Assembly (NCBI GenBank): GCA_947311845.1
Contig: CAMZMU010000081.1
Span: 2,630,524 to 2,694,523 of the forward strand
Source of the DNA: Poa pratensis
Taxonomy: Eukaryota > Streptophyta > Magnoliopsida > Poales > Poaceae
Direction: 5' to 3'
DNA: 64,000 bases
Below are positions 44,418-54,601 of this stretch, one piece after another (position 1 is the first letter of the stretch; each line of letters starts with the position of its first letter). A program made the translations under genes and the position numbers. Under the pieces are notes generated by a model. It did not search any database and was not told the DNA's origin. It worked only from the letters and a program-made list of their open reading frames with translations.

Positions 44418-45533
44418 ATGGAAACCACTCAACACCCAGATCCACGAGCTCCTCCACCACCAAACCTCTCCCTTCCACCAAATCCACTTGCCACTCAATA
44501 TGCTAACGCTTTCTCTGTTTCAGCTTTGTCTCAACAGGTACATAACCAGGATGTTCAGATGCAAATGCAATCTCAACCTACAGAAGCTGGATCTGGCAGC
44601 GGCAGACGGCAAACAAGATTTATAGGCAATCTGCAAGCGCCTCCAGTGCCCCAACTAGCAATCAACAGGCAGGCGATGTCTCTTGCATTAGCTGGTCAAC
44701 AGGATCAAAGCTCGAACAGGAGGTATGCCATTTACATGAAGGTAGCTTCATCGGGAGGGCTGAGCAGGGTTCCACAACTGTCTGTAGTTCAGCAAGCGAT
44801 GCGGCGTGCTTGGAGGGCAAACTATGAAGATATTGTCCAGGTGCACCATGATCTGTTCAAGGCTATCTTTACTTCCTATAGAGCTATGATGTGGATTTTC
44901 AAGAAGCAACCGTGGGTGATTCAGTCAGAAGTCATGCTCCTAGAAGTAGCAGATAGCAAGGATACGAGCTTTGATGAAGAACAACAGAAATCTATGCAGC
45001 TGTTTGGCAGGCCGAGATATGGTCAGTGGATAATCAACTCAGAGAAGCTTCCAGATGATTTCAATCCTCCAGAAGCAGCAAAGTTTCAGAGAACTCAAGA
45101 AGATCAGTGCGAGAGGCTGTCAGATAAGGAGACGCTTGCCACCTTGGAGATCATGGAAGAGAAGAGATGCAAACAAAGCTCTGAAGTCCAAAACAGAGCA
45201 TCAATGGTGGATCGGAGGCAGCTACACGATGACACTGTTCACAGTCACCCCAAAAGTCAGCACGGAACTCTGACGGAGGAGGCTGAGTCACAAAGCCAAG
45301 CTTGCCCCAGCCAACAAATGTCCCAGATGGCAGTTCCACCGCGTTCGACTACCTTCTTCAACAACAGTGCCATGGACGAGAGTCTTCTTCAGCTCGTCAA
45401 CCGTTCAGACTCACCTATGTTCCCGCGCAAACCGGAGTTCCAGTCTGACGAGCTTATTGGGCCCATTCAACAGCAAGTATCCTCACAGCAGCAGGCTAGG
45501 GCGCCAGCCTTAAGGGCGCCCCGGTCGCCATGA
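44418..45533 (+). CDS. LINE ORF1 protein (DUF4283-like RNA-binding type)
   Basis: This is a 371-residue proline- and glutamine-rich protein. The N-terminus (METTQHPDPRAPPPPNLSLP) is low complexity. The segment RRAWRANYEDIVQVHHDLFK with MMWIFKKQPWVIQSEVMLL resembles the DUF4283 domain found in plant L1 ORF1 proteins, which bind element RNA. I see no CCHC zinc knuckle, which many plant ORF1 proteins carry after this domain. The stop codon TGA at 45531-45533 overlaps the ORF2 start (ATGA), so ORF2 could be reached by termination-reinitiation. Confidence 0.8.
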   Translation: METTQHPDPRAPPPPNLSLPPNPLATQYANAFSVSALSQQVHNQDVQMQMQSQPTEAGSGSGRRQTRFIGNLQAPPVPQLAINRQAMSLALAGQQDQSSNRRYAIYMKVASSGGLSRVPQLSVVQQAMRRAWRANYEDIVQVHHDLFKAIFTSYRAMMWIFKKQPWVIQSEVMLLEVADSKDTSFDEEQQKSMQLFGRPRYGQWIINSEKLPDDFNPPEAAKFQRTQEDQCERLSDKETLATLEIMEEKRCKQSSEVQNRASMVDRRQLHDDTVHSHPKSQHGTLTEEAESQSQACPSQQMSQMAVPPRSTTFFNNSAMDESLLQLVNRSDSPMFPRKPEFQSDELIGPIQQQVSSQQQARAPALRAPRSP

Positions 45534-48500
45534 AAGCTCTAGCTTGGAATTGTCAAGGGGCGGGCAGGGCTCTTGGCAATCCCAAAATGCTTCACCTTGC
45601 CCGAATGATCGTCGCCACTAAAGCCCAGGTAATTTTTTTGTCTGAAATCAAATCCTCCAAGTTCACCCCCAATGACATTGGCACTCGCTTTAATATGTCT
45701 GACGCGTTTGTAGTGCCTTCTCGGAAGCGTTCGGGAGGGCTTTGGCTTATGTGGACTGACGACATTCACATCTCTGTACATCTCGCCTCGTTTCACCTTA
45801 TTCTAGCTATAGCTACTTATAGATCCTCAAATCAGACGTTTGGTCTAGTCTGTATTTATGGGGACCCCTACCATCGCCAAACCTCTGCTATCTGGGAGCA
45901 AGTTGCTCATTTTGTGTATGATAACTGTAACTTGCCAATGCTCTGTTTAGGCGATATGAATGACCTCCTGTATGCTTCTGATAAGAGTACCTCTAATGTA
46001 AATTATGCTCGTCTTGCTTCTTTCCGTTCTTGTATTAAATCTTGTGGTTTCTTTGATCTGGGGTTTAGTGGGCCTGCTTACACTTGGACTAATAAACGCT
46101 TTGCCTCTAAACCTCTCTTTCAGAGGCTTGATAGATGCCTGGTTAATCATGATTGGTGTGCTGCTTATCCGATTTCAAATGTTTACAACATGCCTCTAAT
46201 TCATTGTTTCAGTGATCATGGCCCTATCTTGCTCTCCACTGATGGTACCTCCAGGAAAATAAAAAATTTCTTCAAATTTGAAAACTGGTGGTTAAAAGAG
46301 CAAGATTTCCAGGAAGTTGCCAAGGATGTCTGGACTCAGAATTCTTCTATTCCTTTCCATCAGAAAACTAAAAAACTCTCTGCAGGTCTAAAAGTTTGGT
46401 GCAGGAAAAAGAAACCTTTGCAGGATGAACTCAAAGATCTTGAAGGGAAGATTGAAGCAATTCAAAAGAAAGCCCCACAATTCCAGGATTATGCTCTTGA
46501 ACAATCCCTCCTCACAAGGTATGAACAAACAACAACCAAACTTAACGACTTCTATATTCAAAGAGCCAAAAAGCACTGGATTAAGGATGGGGATCGTAAT
46601 ACTGCTTACTTCCATCGTTCTGTTGCAAAAAGGAAAAGAAGGAACTCAATCATGTCTATTAAAGATGAGCAAGATGTTCTCCAGTTCATGCCTGATCGCA
46701 TTGCAAATACTTTTGTTGCTTATTTCAGATCTATTTTTGCTTCTTCCAGCTCTACTAGATCGAGGCCTTTTGATTCTCATTTGCCTTCTTTTTCGAATGA
46801 TCCCACCTACTCGATCCCTGACAAAAAGGAACTGTTTGAAACTCTTTCTGACATGAAGAAAAATGCTTCCCCAGGTCCAGATGGATTTAATGTTGAATTT
46901 TACTTGGCAACTTGGAATTGGATTGGTGACGATGTTCTTGCCTTTGTTCGTGATTTCTTTATTATGGGTTCTCTGCCTCAGCAAGTTAATGATACTCACA
47001 TTGCTTTAATTCCTAAGAAGCTTGTGCCCCTAGTTCCGGCTGATTATAGACCCATAAGCCTGTGCAATGTTATTTACAAGCTCATTGCTAAATTTCTTGC
47101 AAATAGGCTTAAATCGCATTTGCCGGATTATATTCATCCTTCCCAACAAGCTTTTATAAAAGGTCGCAGAATCAGTGACAATATCATTATTGCTCAAGAA
47201 ATTTCCCACTCTTTTGAGCTCTCGTCTTGGAAACATTCTGCTTTCATGCTTAAAATCGATCTTGCAAAAGCTTTTGACCGCTTGGAATGGTCTTTTATTG
47301 TTGCGGCTCTGGTTCGTAAAGGTTTACATGAGCATTTCATAAACCTCATTCACGCCTGCATTTCTTCCCCAACTTTCTTGGTTATCATTAATGGTCAGGC
47401 TTTCGCAAAATTCAGAAGTGATAGGGGTATTCGGCAAGGTTGCCCTCTGTCGCCTTACTTGTTTGTTCTTGCAATCAATGAGCTATCTCTATCACTCCAA
47501 GATGCTCTTGCCTCTTCCTCGCTCTCAGGCATTGTTCTTGGCCCGAATTGCCCGCCAATTCACTCGCTCCTCTTTGCGGATGATCTGTTAATTTGTGGAG
47601 AAGCATCCTTGCAGGAAGCTCGAGCAATGAACCAAGTTTTAAATACTTTTTGTATTGCTTCTGGTCAACTTCCCAATTGGTCGAAATCTGGAATCATTTT
47701 TAGCAAGAGAGTTTCTCTCTCTGTCCAAGATGATATTCGCTCGGTTTTCCCGGTTCCTTTGATTGACAAAGATTTTATTCATCTTGGACATCCTCTCTTA
47801 TTGCCCTCAAAGAGGAGATATGAAGCCTACAACTTCATCATTGACAGATTTAAATCCAAGCTCGCTACTTTCAAAGCAAATTCTCTTTCTCATGCTGCCC
47901 GTTTGGAGTTAATTAACTCTGTTTTTGCTTCCATCCCGATTTACTACATGTCGAACATCATTTTTCCTAGGAAGTTTATAGCTAAGCTCAATGCTATTAT
48001 TAGAACTTTCTGGTGGTCAGGGATTTCTTCTGAACCATCAAAAAGATCTCTCTGTCTTAGAGCTTGGAAAGATGTTTGCGCGCCAAAAAAAGAAGGGGGG
48101 CTTGGAATTCGAAATTTGCAGGCTGTTAACTGGGGCCTCATTCTGGTTGCTGCTTGGCATATAGCCCAAAGCCCATCTTCTTTTCTCTCCAAAGTTTTGC
48201 AGGCCAAGTACTTCTACGATTCCTCAATCTGGAGGCCCAAGCCAAATGTGCCGAAATCTGCTTTCTGGACCTCGGTGATGAAAGTGATTCCTCTCCTACA
48301 CGTAAACTCTTTTTATCAAATTGCAAATGGGGAGATTTCACTGTGGAATCAACCATGGTGTAATTCTTGGGTCAGAATTTATGATGACCTCATCATCCAA
48401 CCTGAAGGTTTTGTTTACCCAGCAAAGGTGAAAGAACTCTGGTACCCTGGAACGTCTACTTGGAACACTGAATTAATTTCTTCTCTTTTCTTAAATCCCA

Positions 48501-49078
48501 CTGCCTCAGCTATCATTAACACTCCAATCCTTCCTTCCTTAGCTGATGACATCCTTTGCTGGAAACCCACCCCAAATGGAAAATGCAACTCAAAATCGAC
48601 ATACCGTGTTTGTTTGAATGCTTTGTTTGATGCAGGGATTCAGAGACCGGTGCAATTGGACGCTCAAACAGTTAAACTGCTAAACCTTATCTGGAAAAAC
48701 AAGAAAATGATGCCCAAAGTTAAAACATTTGCCTGGAGACTCCTGAGAAGAGCCATTCCTTCTGGACATAGAGCCTCAAGATATTCAAAGCACATTGATA
48801 AATTATGCTGCAGGTGTGGTATGCCGGAAACAGATATTCATCTTTTCTTCACCTGTCCTTTTGCGAGAGCTGCTTGGTTTCAATTTCCCTGGTTCATTAG
48901 AGCAGATATTTTCACTCAAAACTGTACCTCCTTCTCGCAAATCACTTCTAATATCTTACAGTTGAATCACCCTCATGCTTCACTGGAGAATTTCTTCACT
49001 TTCCTTTGGTGCTTATGGAAGTCGAGACGTGATCATCTTTTTGCAGGAAACAAGGACAGCCATACCAAGTTTTCCTAG
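45530..49078 (+). CDS. LINE ORF2: endonuclease - reverse transcriptase - zinc-binding
   Basis: The protein is 1182 residues. The AP-type endonuclease starts at ALAWNCQGAG (residues 3-12), with SEIK near residue 38, GDMND near 142 and SDHGPI near 228. The RT runs from YRPISLCNVIYK (about 505) through QQAFIKGRRISDNI, LKIDLAKAFDRLEW and GIRQGCPLSPYLF to the catalytic FADDLL (about 681). The C-terminal zf-RVT region has FAWRLLRRAIPSGHRAS with CCRCGMPETDIHLFFTC. All key catalytic residues seen are present. The frame ends early at TAG 49076-49078, because a one-base shift near 49045-49060 moves the RNase H region to the +1 frame. Confidence 0.92.
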   Translation: MKALAWNCQGAGRALGNPKMLHLARMIVATKAQVIFLSEIKSSKFTPNDIGTRFNMSDAFVVPSRKRSGGLWLMWTDDIHISVHLASFHLILAIATYRSSNQTFGLVCIYGDPYHRQTSAIWEQVAHFVYDNCNLPMLCLGDMNDLLYASDKSTSNVNYARLASFRSCIKSCGFFDLGFSGPAYTWTNKRFASKPLFQRLDRCLVNHDWCAAYPISNVYNMPLIHCFSDHGPILLSTDGTSRKIKNFFKFENWWLKEQDFQEVAKDVWTQNSSIPFHQKTKKLSAGLKVWCRKKKPLQDELKDLEGKIEAIQKKAPQFQDYALEQSLLTRYEQTTTKLNDFYIQRAKKHWIKDGDRNTAYFHRSVAKRKRRNSIMSIKDEQDVLQFMPDRIANTFVAYFRSIFASSSSTRSRPFDSHLPSFSNDPTYSIPDKKELFETLSDMKKNASPGPDGFNVEFYLATWNWIGDDVLAFVRDFFIMGSLPQQVNDTHIALIPKKLVPLVPADYRPISLCNVIYKLIAKFLANRLKSHLPDYIHPSQQAFIKGRRISDNIIIAQEISHSFELSSWKHSAFMLKIDLAKAFDRLEWSFIVAALVRKGLHEHFINLIHACISSPTFLVIINGQAFAKFRSDRGIRQGCPLSPYLFVLAINELSLSLQDALASSSLSGIVLGPNCPPIHSLLFADDLLICGEASLQEARAMNQVLNTFCIASGQLPNWSKSGIIFSKRVSLSVQDDIRSVFPVPLIDKDFIHLGHPLLLPSKRRYEAYNFIIDRFKSKLATFKANSLSHAARLELINSVFASIPIYYMSNIIFPRKFIAKLNAIIRTFWWSGISSEPSKRSLCLRAWKDVCAPKKEGGLGIRNLQAVNWGLILVAAWHIAQSPSSFLSKVLQAKYFYDSSIWRPKPNVPKSAFWTSVMKVIPLLHVNSFYQIANGEISLWNQPWCNSWVRIYDDLIIQPEGFVYPAKVKELWYPGTSTWNTELISSLFLNPTASAIINTPILPSLADDILCWKPTPNGKCNSKSTYRVCLNALFDAGIQRPVQLDAQTVKLLNLIWKNKKMMPKVKTFAWRLLRRAIPSGHRASRYSKHIDKLCCRCGMPETDIHLFFTCPFARAAWFQFPWFIRADIFTQNCTSFSQITSNILQLNHPHASLENFFTFLWCLWKSRRDHLFAGNKDSHTKFS

Positions 49079-49089
49079 CTTCGCAGGCG

Positions 49090-49755
49090 ATGATGAACAA
49101 TCTGGAGCAACTTTCAGAACACTTTCTACATACTCATATTTCTCCTTCTTCTCAGATCATTCCTCATTCTTCTACTGCTAATGTTTCTCTAACAAATGAC
49201 ATTGACATAGCAGGGACCAAAATTTTCTGTGATGCTGCATGGAAGCAGATCAGCTCTTCGCCAATGCCTCCAGCTGGCCTAGGAATCTATCTCCGTCTGC
49301 CTTTTCAAAATCATGTGACGGACATCTTTGTACATGCCATTGCTATGCAGGTTTCCTCCCCTCTCATGGCAGAAGCCCAGGCTCTTCTCTTAGCAGGGAA
49401 GGTGGCTCAACTTCTCAACTTGATTGAGCCTACCTTTCTCACGGATTCTCAGCTTCTAGCCAAAGCAGTTGTGGCAACTTCTCCAGACAGTGATCACATT
49501 AATTGGGAGATTCGTCACCAAGTTCTTCAATTTCACCAGTTTGTAGCTCCTTTAAACCATAGAATTTTCCATATCTCTAGGAGCTTCAATGGTATAGCCC
49601 ATTGCTGTGCTCATCAGGCAAGGATTTCTAGAAGATCTTTGCCTACTAGTTCTTGCAGGAACTCAGCTCATAGTGAATCTGCTTGCCCAATACTTGCGAT
49701 TATCAGTCAATTGCAATCTTTGGGTCATGTAATACTCAATGTACTATGCTGTTGA
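49090..49755 (+). pseudogene. LINE RNase H domain, split from ORF2 by a frameshift
   Basis: The frame upstream of the first ATG already aligns with the expected ORF2 continuation (QPYQVFLASQAMMNNLE), so the ATG at 49090 is not a true start. The domain has the RVT_3-type RNase H landmarks: IFCDAAWK (first Asp), MAEAQALLLA (Glu) and FLTDSQLLAKAV (second Asp). It ends with a stop at 49753-49755, 51 bp before the target duplication, including the poly(A). Confidence 0.8.
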
Positions 49756-49819
49756 GCTGAATGAATGTGGCACTCTGTGTCTCCCCCCTTGTACAAAAAA
49801 AAAAAAACCCTGAGATGTG

Positions 49820-50304
49820 CTGACTCCATTGGACCCGCTCGCGCTGCTCGTGGAGAAGACAAAGAGCAAAGCTTCTGATTAATTTCAGTCAGAGATGTCC
49901 CATGGCCCGCTCGCTTTCGATCTCACGTTCTCTCCAAAGAGAAGGCTGACGTACACAAGATCAGATCTTGTACTCGTGTCGTTACTGTGACGCGTGACAA
50001 CAGTTAACTATCCTTATCAACCTTAAGTACTCCGACGATTTCGAAAACCCAGATGTGGTAAGATTTTAAATACTACTCCGTACTAGTAATTTTTACCTTA
50101 AAGATCAAGGAATGTAAATTGCTCGCATCTGTCGGCATGCACTTTAAGACAGCAAATCGAACTGATATTTTTTCGATTATCGTATATACTCTGGATTTGC
50201 TGTGAGTAGCAGGACAAATCCAAGCTAAAATGACGCAAATGCAGCTCAAATCTCTCTCGCTGCATCTATGGATCAGATCTTTTTACTACAGTACACCACA
50301 TTGA
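49820..50304. other. Intergenic / 3' flank of the GT34 gene
   Basis: No coding sequence. The part nearest 50304 is probably the 3' UTR of the minus-strand glycosyltransferase gene. Confidence 0.4.
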
Positions 50305-51699
50305 TCACTGTCGATTTGCTGTGCGCACTATGCGCGCGGCGGCCGGGTAGCCGAAGGGGATCGGGCGCACGTCGTCGCTGAGCGGGCCGTCGTGGCGGAA
50401 GCCGTAGGCGCGGAGCACCTGGTCGTCGGCGAAGGTGAGCGCGCGGCGCATCCCGTCGGCGCAGCTCTGGTTGGAGTAGATCTCGTTGGGCTTGCCGCCG
50501 CAGGGCTGGCACCCCGTGAAGTGCGTCACGAACGGCCGGCGCCACCCGGTCTGCCCGCCGCCCGCCGGCCCCGGGACGCTTTTCCTGACGGCCGCGTTCC
50601 TCAGCGCGGCGTACCGCGCGTGCTCCCTCTCCGCGTGCCTCCGGCGGAGCCCGGGCGCGCGCCGCTCCGCCGCCAGGTACCGCGCGGCGATGCCGTCGAG
50701 CCGGTCCACGATCTCCGCCCAGTAGCCCTGGAAGTAGTAGTCGTTGTGGAGGTAGGTCTTGGCGCCCCACTTGCTCCGATTGTTGAGGAGCAGGTAGACG
50801 AGCGCTGACTGGTCGTCTGACTCGTTGTCGGCCTTGCCCTTGAGCGTGTCCCGGAGCACCTCGCCCCACCGGGCGTACTCCGGCGAGGCCGGTCCCATGC
50901 GCGCCCATGCGTCCATGAAGTCGAGCGACCACTGGCAGTTGCGGATGAGGAAGACGCCGGCGTTGAGGCCGACCCATGACCTGGCGCCATAGACCTCCCT
51001 GTCCCAGCCGTAGAAGACGAGGTTGTGGTCCCTGTACCTGTGGAGCGGGAGCGAGAAGTCCATGTCGGTGAGCACGGCGTCGGCGTCGAGCCACCAGACC
51101 CACTCCGCCTCCGGGTGGGCGAGCATGGTGGCGCGCACCACGGGGATCTTGGACCAGTAGGCGCGCATCTCCGGCTGGAGGAGCGCCGTGTTGTAGAAGA
51201 GCTCGACGCCGGGGTGGAGGCGGCAGTAGTCGAGCTTGTTCTTGAGGAAGCGCAGGAGCAGGTTATCGCCCCCGGCGCCCTTGCAGGGCGGGGACTGCGA
51301 GCCAGACACCATGACGACGCGCTCCGCCGCGCCGCCGCTGGCGTTGAGGCCGCGCGGGTAGTGCAGGCGCAGCCACCGCGCGCGCTTCGCGTCCCAGCCG
51401 GTGAGGCGCCGAGTAGTGCGGCCGACGGCGTAGGACAGGTCCGGGTCGTCGTAGAAGGTGCGCGACGAGACGGAGACCGCGGGGGAGCGGGAGGCGACGA
51501 GGTTGGGCACGGGGACGGGCGAGAGGAAAGACGCGGTGCCGAGGAGCACGAGCACCGCCACCACGGCGCCCGCCGCGAAGACGAACGCGTCGTGGACGCG
51601 CCCCGCCAGCACGACGTGCCCGTGCGGCCTCGCCGCGGCGCCGCCCTTGCCTCCTCCTCCTGCCCCCGAGACGAAGAACGGTGTGGAATCCGACGCCAT
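50305..51699 (-). CDS. GT34 family glycosyltransferase (galactomannan galactosyltransferase / xyloglucan xylosyltransferase type)
   Basis: A single-exon gene of 464 residues from MASDSTPFF; an in-frame ATG at 51720 (MRPAIERM) would add seven. It is a type II Golgi protein: a short cytosolic tail, one membrane helix at about 37-59 (AFVFAAGAVVAVLVLLGTAS), a variable stem and a lumenal catalytic domain. The GT34 landmarks are VVMVSGSQSPPCKG, NKLDYCRLHPGVELFYN, the metal/UDP-sugar DxD motif in WWLDADAV (about residue 204), WVGLNAGVFLIRNCQWSLDF, DDQSALVYLLL and THFTGCQPCGG. GT34 enzymes add xylose or galactose side chains to xyloglucan or mannans. SGSQSPPCKG and WWLDADAV look closer to the galactomannan-type grass clade than to XXT enzymes, but this is recollection. 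The sequence is very GC-rich, as usual for intronless grass genes. Confidence 0.92.
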   Translation of the reverse strand: MASDSTPFFVSGAGGGGKGGAAARPHGHVVLAGRVHDAFVFAAGAVVAVLVLLGTASFLSPVPVPNLVASRSPAVSVSSRTFYDDPDLSYAVGRTTRRLTGWDAKRARWLRLHYPRGLNASGGAAERVVMVSGSQSPPCKGAGGDNLLLRFLKNKLDYCRLHPGVELFYNTALLQPEMRAYWSKIPVVRATMLAHPEAEWVWWLDADAVLTDMDFSLPLHRYRDHNLVFYGWDREVYGARSWVGLNAGVFLIRNCQWSLDFMDAWARMGPASPEYARWGEVLRDTLKGKADNESDDQSALVYLLLNNRSKWGAKTYLHNDYYFQGYWAEIVDRLDGIAARYLAAERRAPGLRRRHAEREHARYAALRNAAVRKSVPGPAGGGQTGWRRPFVTHFTGCQPCGGKPNEIYSNQSCADGMRRALTFADDQVLRAYGFRHDGPLSDDVRPIPFGYPAAARIVRTANRQ

Positions 51700-52080
51700 T
51701 CTCTCGATTGCCGGTCGCACGGTCAGTCGCTGCTGCTGTTTTATCGAGGAAAAGAAAGTCCGGGGTTGGCCGGGAAACTGGGGGAGTAGAGTAGAGTAGA
51801 GTAGGACTCACTCGCCTGAAACTGGGGAGCTTGGCCGCGGCAGGATGCGGCAGTGGCGCCAACGAAAGCGGAAGCGGCGTGGGCAGGCCGCTCTGCTCTG
51901 ACGAAGACGGACGTGCCGGACCCGTGGGGGTGTGTCGGCCGGCCGCGCCGCGGTCTGCTTGGTCGGTGCGGGCTGCCGACGGGTTTTGGTTTAGGCTCGG
52001 GGTGGCTTCGTGTAGATGAGATTCGTTTATAGGCTGCGGTGAAAATACCTGCACTGCACTGCACTGCACCGATAATAATC
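51700..52080 (-). promoter_or_regulatory. 5' leader of the GT34 gene
   Basis: The region between the start codon and the TATA-like box includes a (GTAGA)n run at about 51785-51805 and a (TGCAC)n run at about 52050-52070. Its length fits a 5' UTR of roughly 350 bases if transcription starts just downstream of the TATA box. Confidence 0.45.
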
Positions 52081-52092
52081 TCTTTATATAGA
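52081..52092 (-). promoter_or_regulatory. TATA box of the GT34 gene
   Basis: The minus strand reads CCTCTATATAAAGA, a near-consensus plant TATA box about 385 bp upstream of the start codon on the correct strand. Confidence 0.55.
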
Positions 52093-52676
52093 GGCCAGCA
52101 GTAGCTTGCCGTGAGGTAGAAGATGGTACTCTGTCTCGAATTATAAGATGGTTTAGCCATTTTCACGATTTAATGTGTAGATTCACTCCATATATAAATT
52201 AAAATATTCAACAAGTTGTTACAGATTGATCTCAGGCGGTTAACCACAGCTAACTACTCCGTACTAACCAAATCTATGTACAGTTAACTAACAACCACAG
52301 AGAACTATCTGGACACTTTGCGATCTTGCTGGCTGATGACATCATCACGCCACGTGTAGATCGGACATATTCTGCATCTGGGAGCCAGTTCTTGCCACTG
52401 TACGACCTTTATAGAAAGAAGAGTATGATGTGTTTGTGCTATACCTGTGGGCGCCGTATGCGTATGCTCGGATGGAGTACTATACGATTCTTGTGTCACG
52501 GATAAATGCGCTGGACACCTCTATATATTTTTGGACCATCTAATGTACGTAGTAGATCGGTGGATCCAAGTTGGTCAGTTTATACTACTCCTACATGATT
52601 TCACTTCCAGGAGAAAAAATCACACTTGACTTGGCTGGTCAATTAAACACAATATACCAATATGCAAAATCAAAGT

Positions 52677-53459
52677 AATTTCAATGGAATCTTACGAAGA
52701 ATGGTAAATTCTCGGTTGATTCTATGTATAGAGCATTAATCTTACCCGAAGTACCAGTCGATATTAAGGATAATAACAAAATTTGGAAGATGAAGATCCC
52801 GCTAAAAACTAAGATATTTGCGTGGTATCTTCGTCGAGGAGTAATTCTTACAAAAGATAACCTTGCCAAACGCAATTGGCACGGAAGTAAAAAGTGCGTA
52901 TTCTGTCAACATGACGAGACTATTACACACTTATTCTTTCAGTGTGAGTTTGTCAGGTCTATATGGTCAGCTACCGTTGCAAATATTTTTGACAATTGGC
53001 TTAACGGTGTGGATCCTAGGTTTAAACTCTTCAGTAGGGTGGGAGCGAATGCCGTTATTTGGTCGCTGTTGCTATGTAGAAATGACAAAGTTTTCAACGA
53101 TAAAAATGCTTCTGTTATGCAGGTAATCTATCAGTGTACAACAACGCTACGAGCATGGTCGGCCCTGCAGCGTGTGGAGCACCGAGACTTGTTTCTGGAG
53201 GTGGCGTTGCGTTTGGAGGCGGCGGCCAGGGAGTTATTCTCCCGGCATGGATGGCAACATAGTCTCCGGATCGACTTACCACCATCTTATGCGGCTTTAC
53301 AATTTCTCATTATGATATGTAATTCGCTTTTTATTTATTTATGTCCGACTTGGGTACTGGTGAACTTGTGGCTGTGTGCATCCTAACTATGCAGAGGCCG
53401 GGTGTAATGTTTAAAAATTTTAAGTAATAAAGTCCCTTTATCAAAAAAAAAAAAAAAAA
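52677..53459 (+). mobile_element. 5'-truncated LINE with 13-bp target duplication
   Basis: GCAAAATCAAAGT is found at 52664-52676 and 53460-53472. The insert ends AATAAAGTCCCTTTATC plus 17 As. Its frame (about 52680-53386) carries the zinc-binding end of a plant LINE ORF2: WKMKIPLKTKIFAWYLRRGV, then CVFCQHDETITHLFFQC and ALVW-like NAVIWSLLLCRNDKVFND. The endonuclease and RT are missing, as expected for incomplete target-primed reverse transcription. Confidence 0.9.
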
Positions 53460-53472
53460 GCAAAATCAAAGT

Positions 53473-54170
53473 TTAGATGATGCGCACCGATTGTTATATT
53501 GAGCAGGTGGGGTGTTTGATCGACAAAATGAAACGGAACTGTTAAATCGGCAGACCTACCACCTACTAAAGTTTGGAACCGATCATTTATGATTGTTAAC
53601 AGGTCAATAGGAGTTTAAAAAATGTATGTTGTCAGATATGTGATGATATTACTCCTATATAGGAACGGAAAAAAATTCCAGAGAAAATTTGTACTCCTAT
53701 ATCGGCAATTAATGTGATGATATGTGATGATATTACTCCTATATCGGAGTACTAAATGAGGTGCACAACTGTGAAGATCTATCGGCAACTAATAGACTCC
53801 ACCTGATTAATGATTGATCGGAACCTCTTTAGGTAACTAATGAACAAAAAAATATGGTACATTAAATAGTATATGGTCCACGAGATCAATGACCGAGTGA
53901 TTTTTCATACAGCTATATGGATCTCTCAAATAATGTCCATTTATATTCACGTGATTAATAACGAGATTGTTATTTGTTGCGGCATTTTCTAGAAAAGATC
54001 AAAACAGTCACATAAGATACTCGATCAGCCTATATTTTTATAAGATAAATATTTGGATTCAAGTTAATTAAAACAGAACCGGCTAGAGTTTGTATAAGAA
54101 GGGTTCTTCTATATAGAGAAAAATGAATTAATGATGGCATCATTTTTTTAAAACATATGAAGACACGACT
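53473..54170. other. AT-rich intergenic stretch
   Basis: No gene. Short direct repeats of GTGATGATATTACTCCTATAT occur at about 53641 and 53719. Confidence 0.4.
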
Positions 54171-54199
54171 TAGCGCCAATTTGTTTGGTCATTTCTGAT

Positions 54200-54601
54200 C
54201 TTCCCATTTAAATAAGTTGCAATATCGGGACAAAGGGTCGGCTTTGTCGCTCGCTTTTCCGAAGCCGAAGCACGAGCGAAGCACCTGGAGATCGAGGTGC
54301 TTCCCATAGCTTGGCCACTTAAAACTGAAATGTTATATTGCTTTGGCCTTATTATTTTCTCTATATATACATAATCTGCCACCGAGCAGAGCAATCCGGG
54401 AAAATACTAGATTGGATTGTTATATTGGTTGAAGCCTCCACTTGCCTCGCGCCATGGTACATGTTATATAGGAGGGCTCAAACCCTAACAGAATACAAGT
54501 CTGTTACAAATTACAACAGATCTCAATTTGAGATACACGAACTTGCGTTTGGTTTATCTACACCGATAGGCTACAAAAAACTTCGAGTCTGTTGTTTAAC
54601 A
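54200..54601 (-). repeat. Partial or diverged Copia 3' LTR
   Basis: Read on the minus strand, a purine-rich AGTTGAAGGAGGA is followed by TGTTAAACAACAGACTCGAA, the usual Copia polypurine tract and LTR start at 54601. The other LTR end is not clear; 54200 is an estimate. Confidence 0.5.

Larger units (their letters stand above)
44299..49806 (+). mobile_element. Full-length L1-type LINE with 13-bp target duplication
   Basis: ACCCTGAGATGTG occurs at 44286-44298 and at 49807-49819, immediately flanking a 5508-bp unit that ends in 13 As. The unit has a 119-bp 5' leader, ORF1 (44418-45533), ORF2 with endonuclease, RT and zinc-binding regions (45530-49078), an RNase H frame (49090-49755) and a short 3' UTR. 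The perfect duplication and almost intact ORFs indicate recent insertion. Confidence 0.93.

Noticed and set aside
51025..51789. 254-codon plus-strand ORF opposite the GT34 gene
   Set aside because: It is an antisense shadow of a GC-rich exon, with no domain; the minus strand holds the catalytic motifs.
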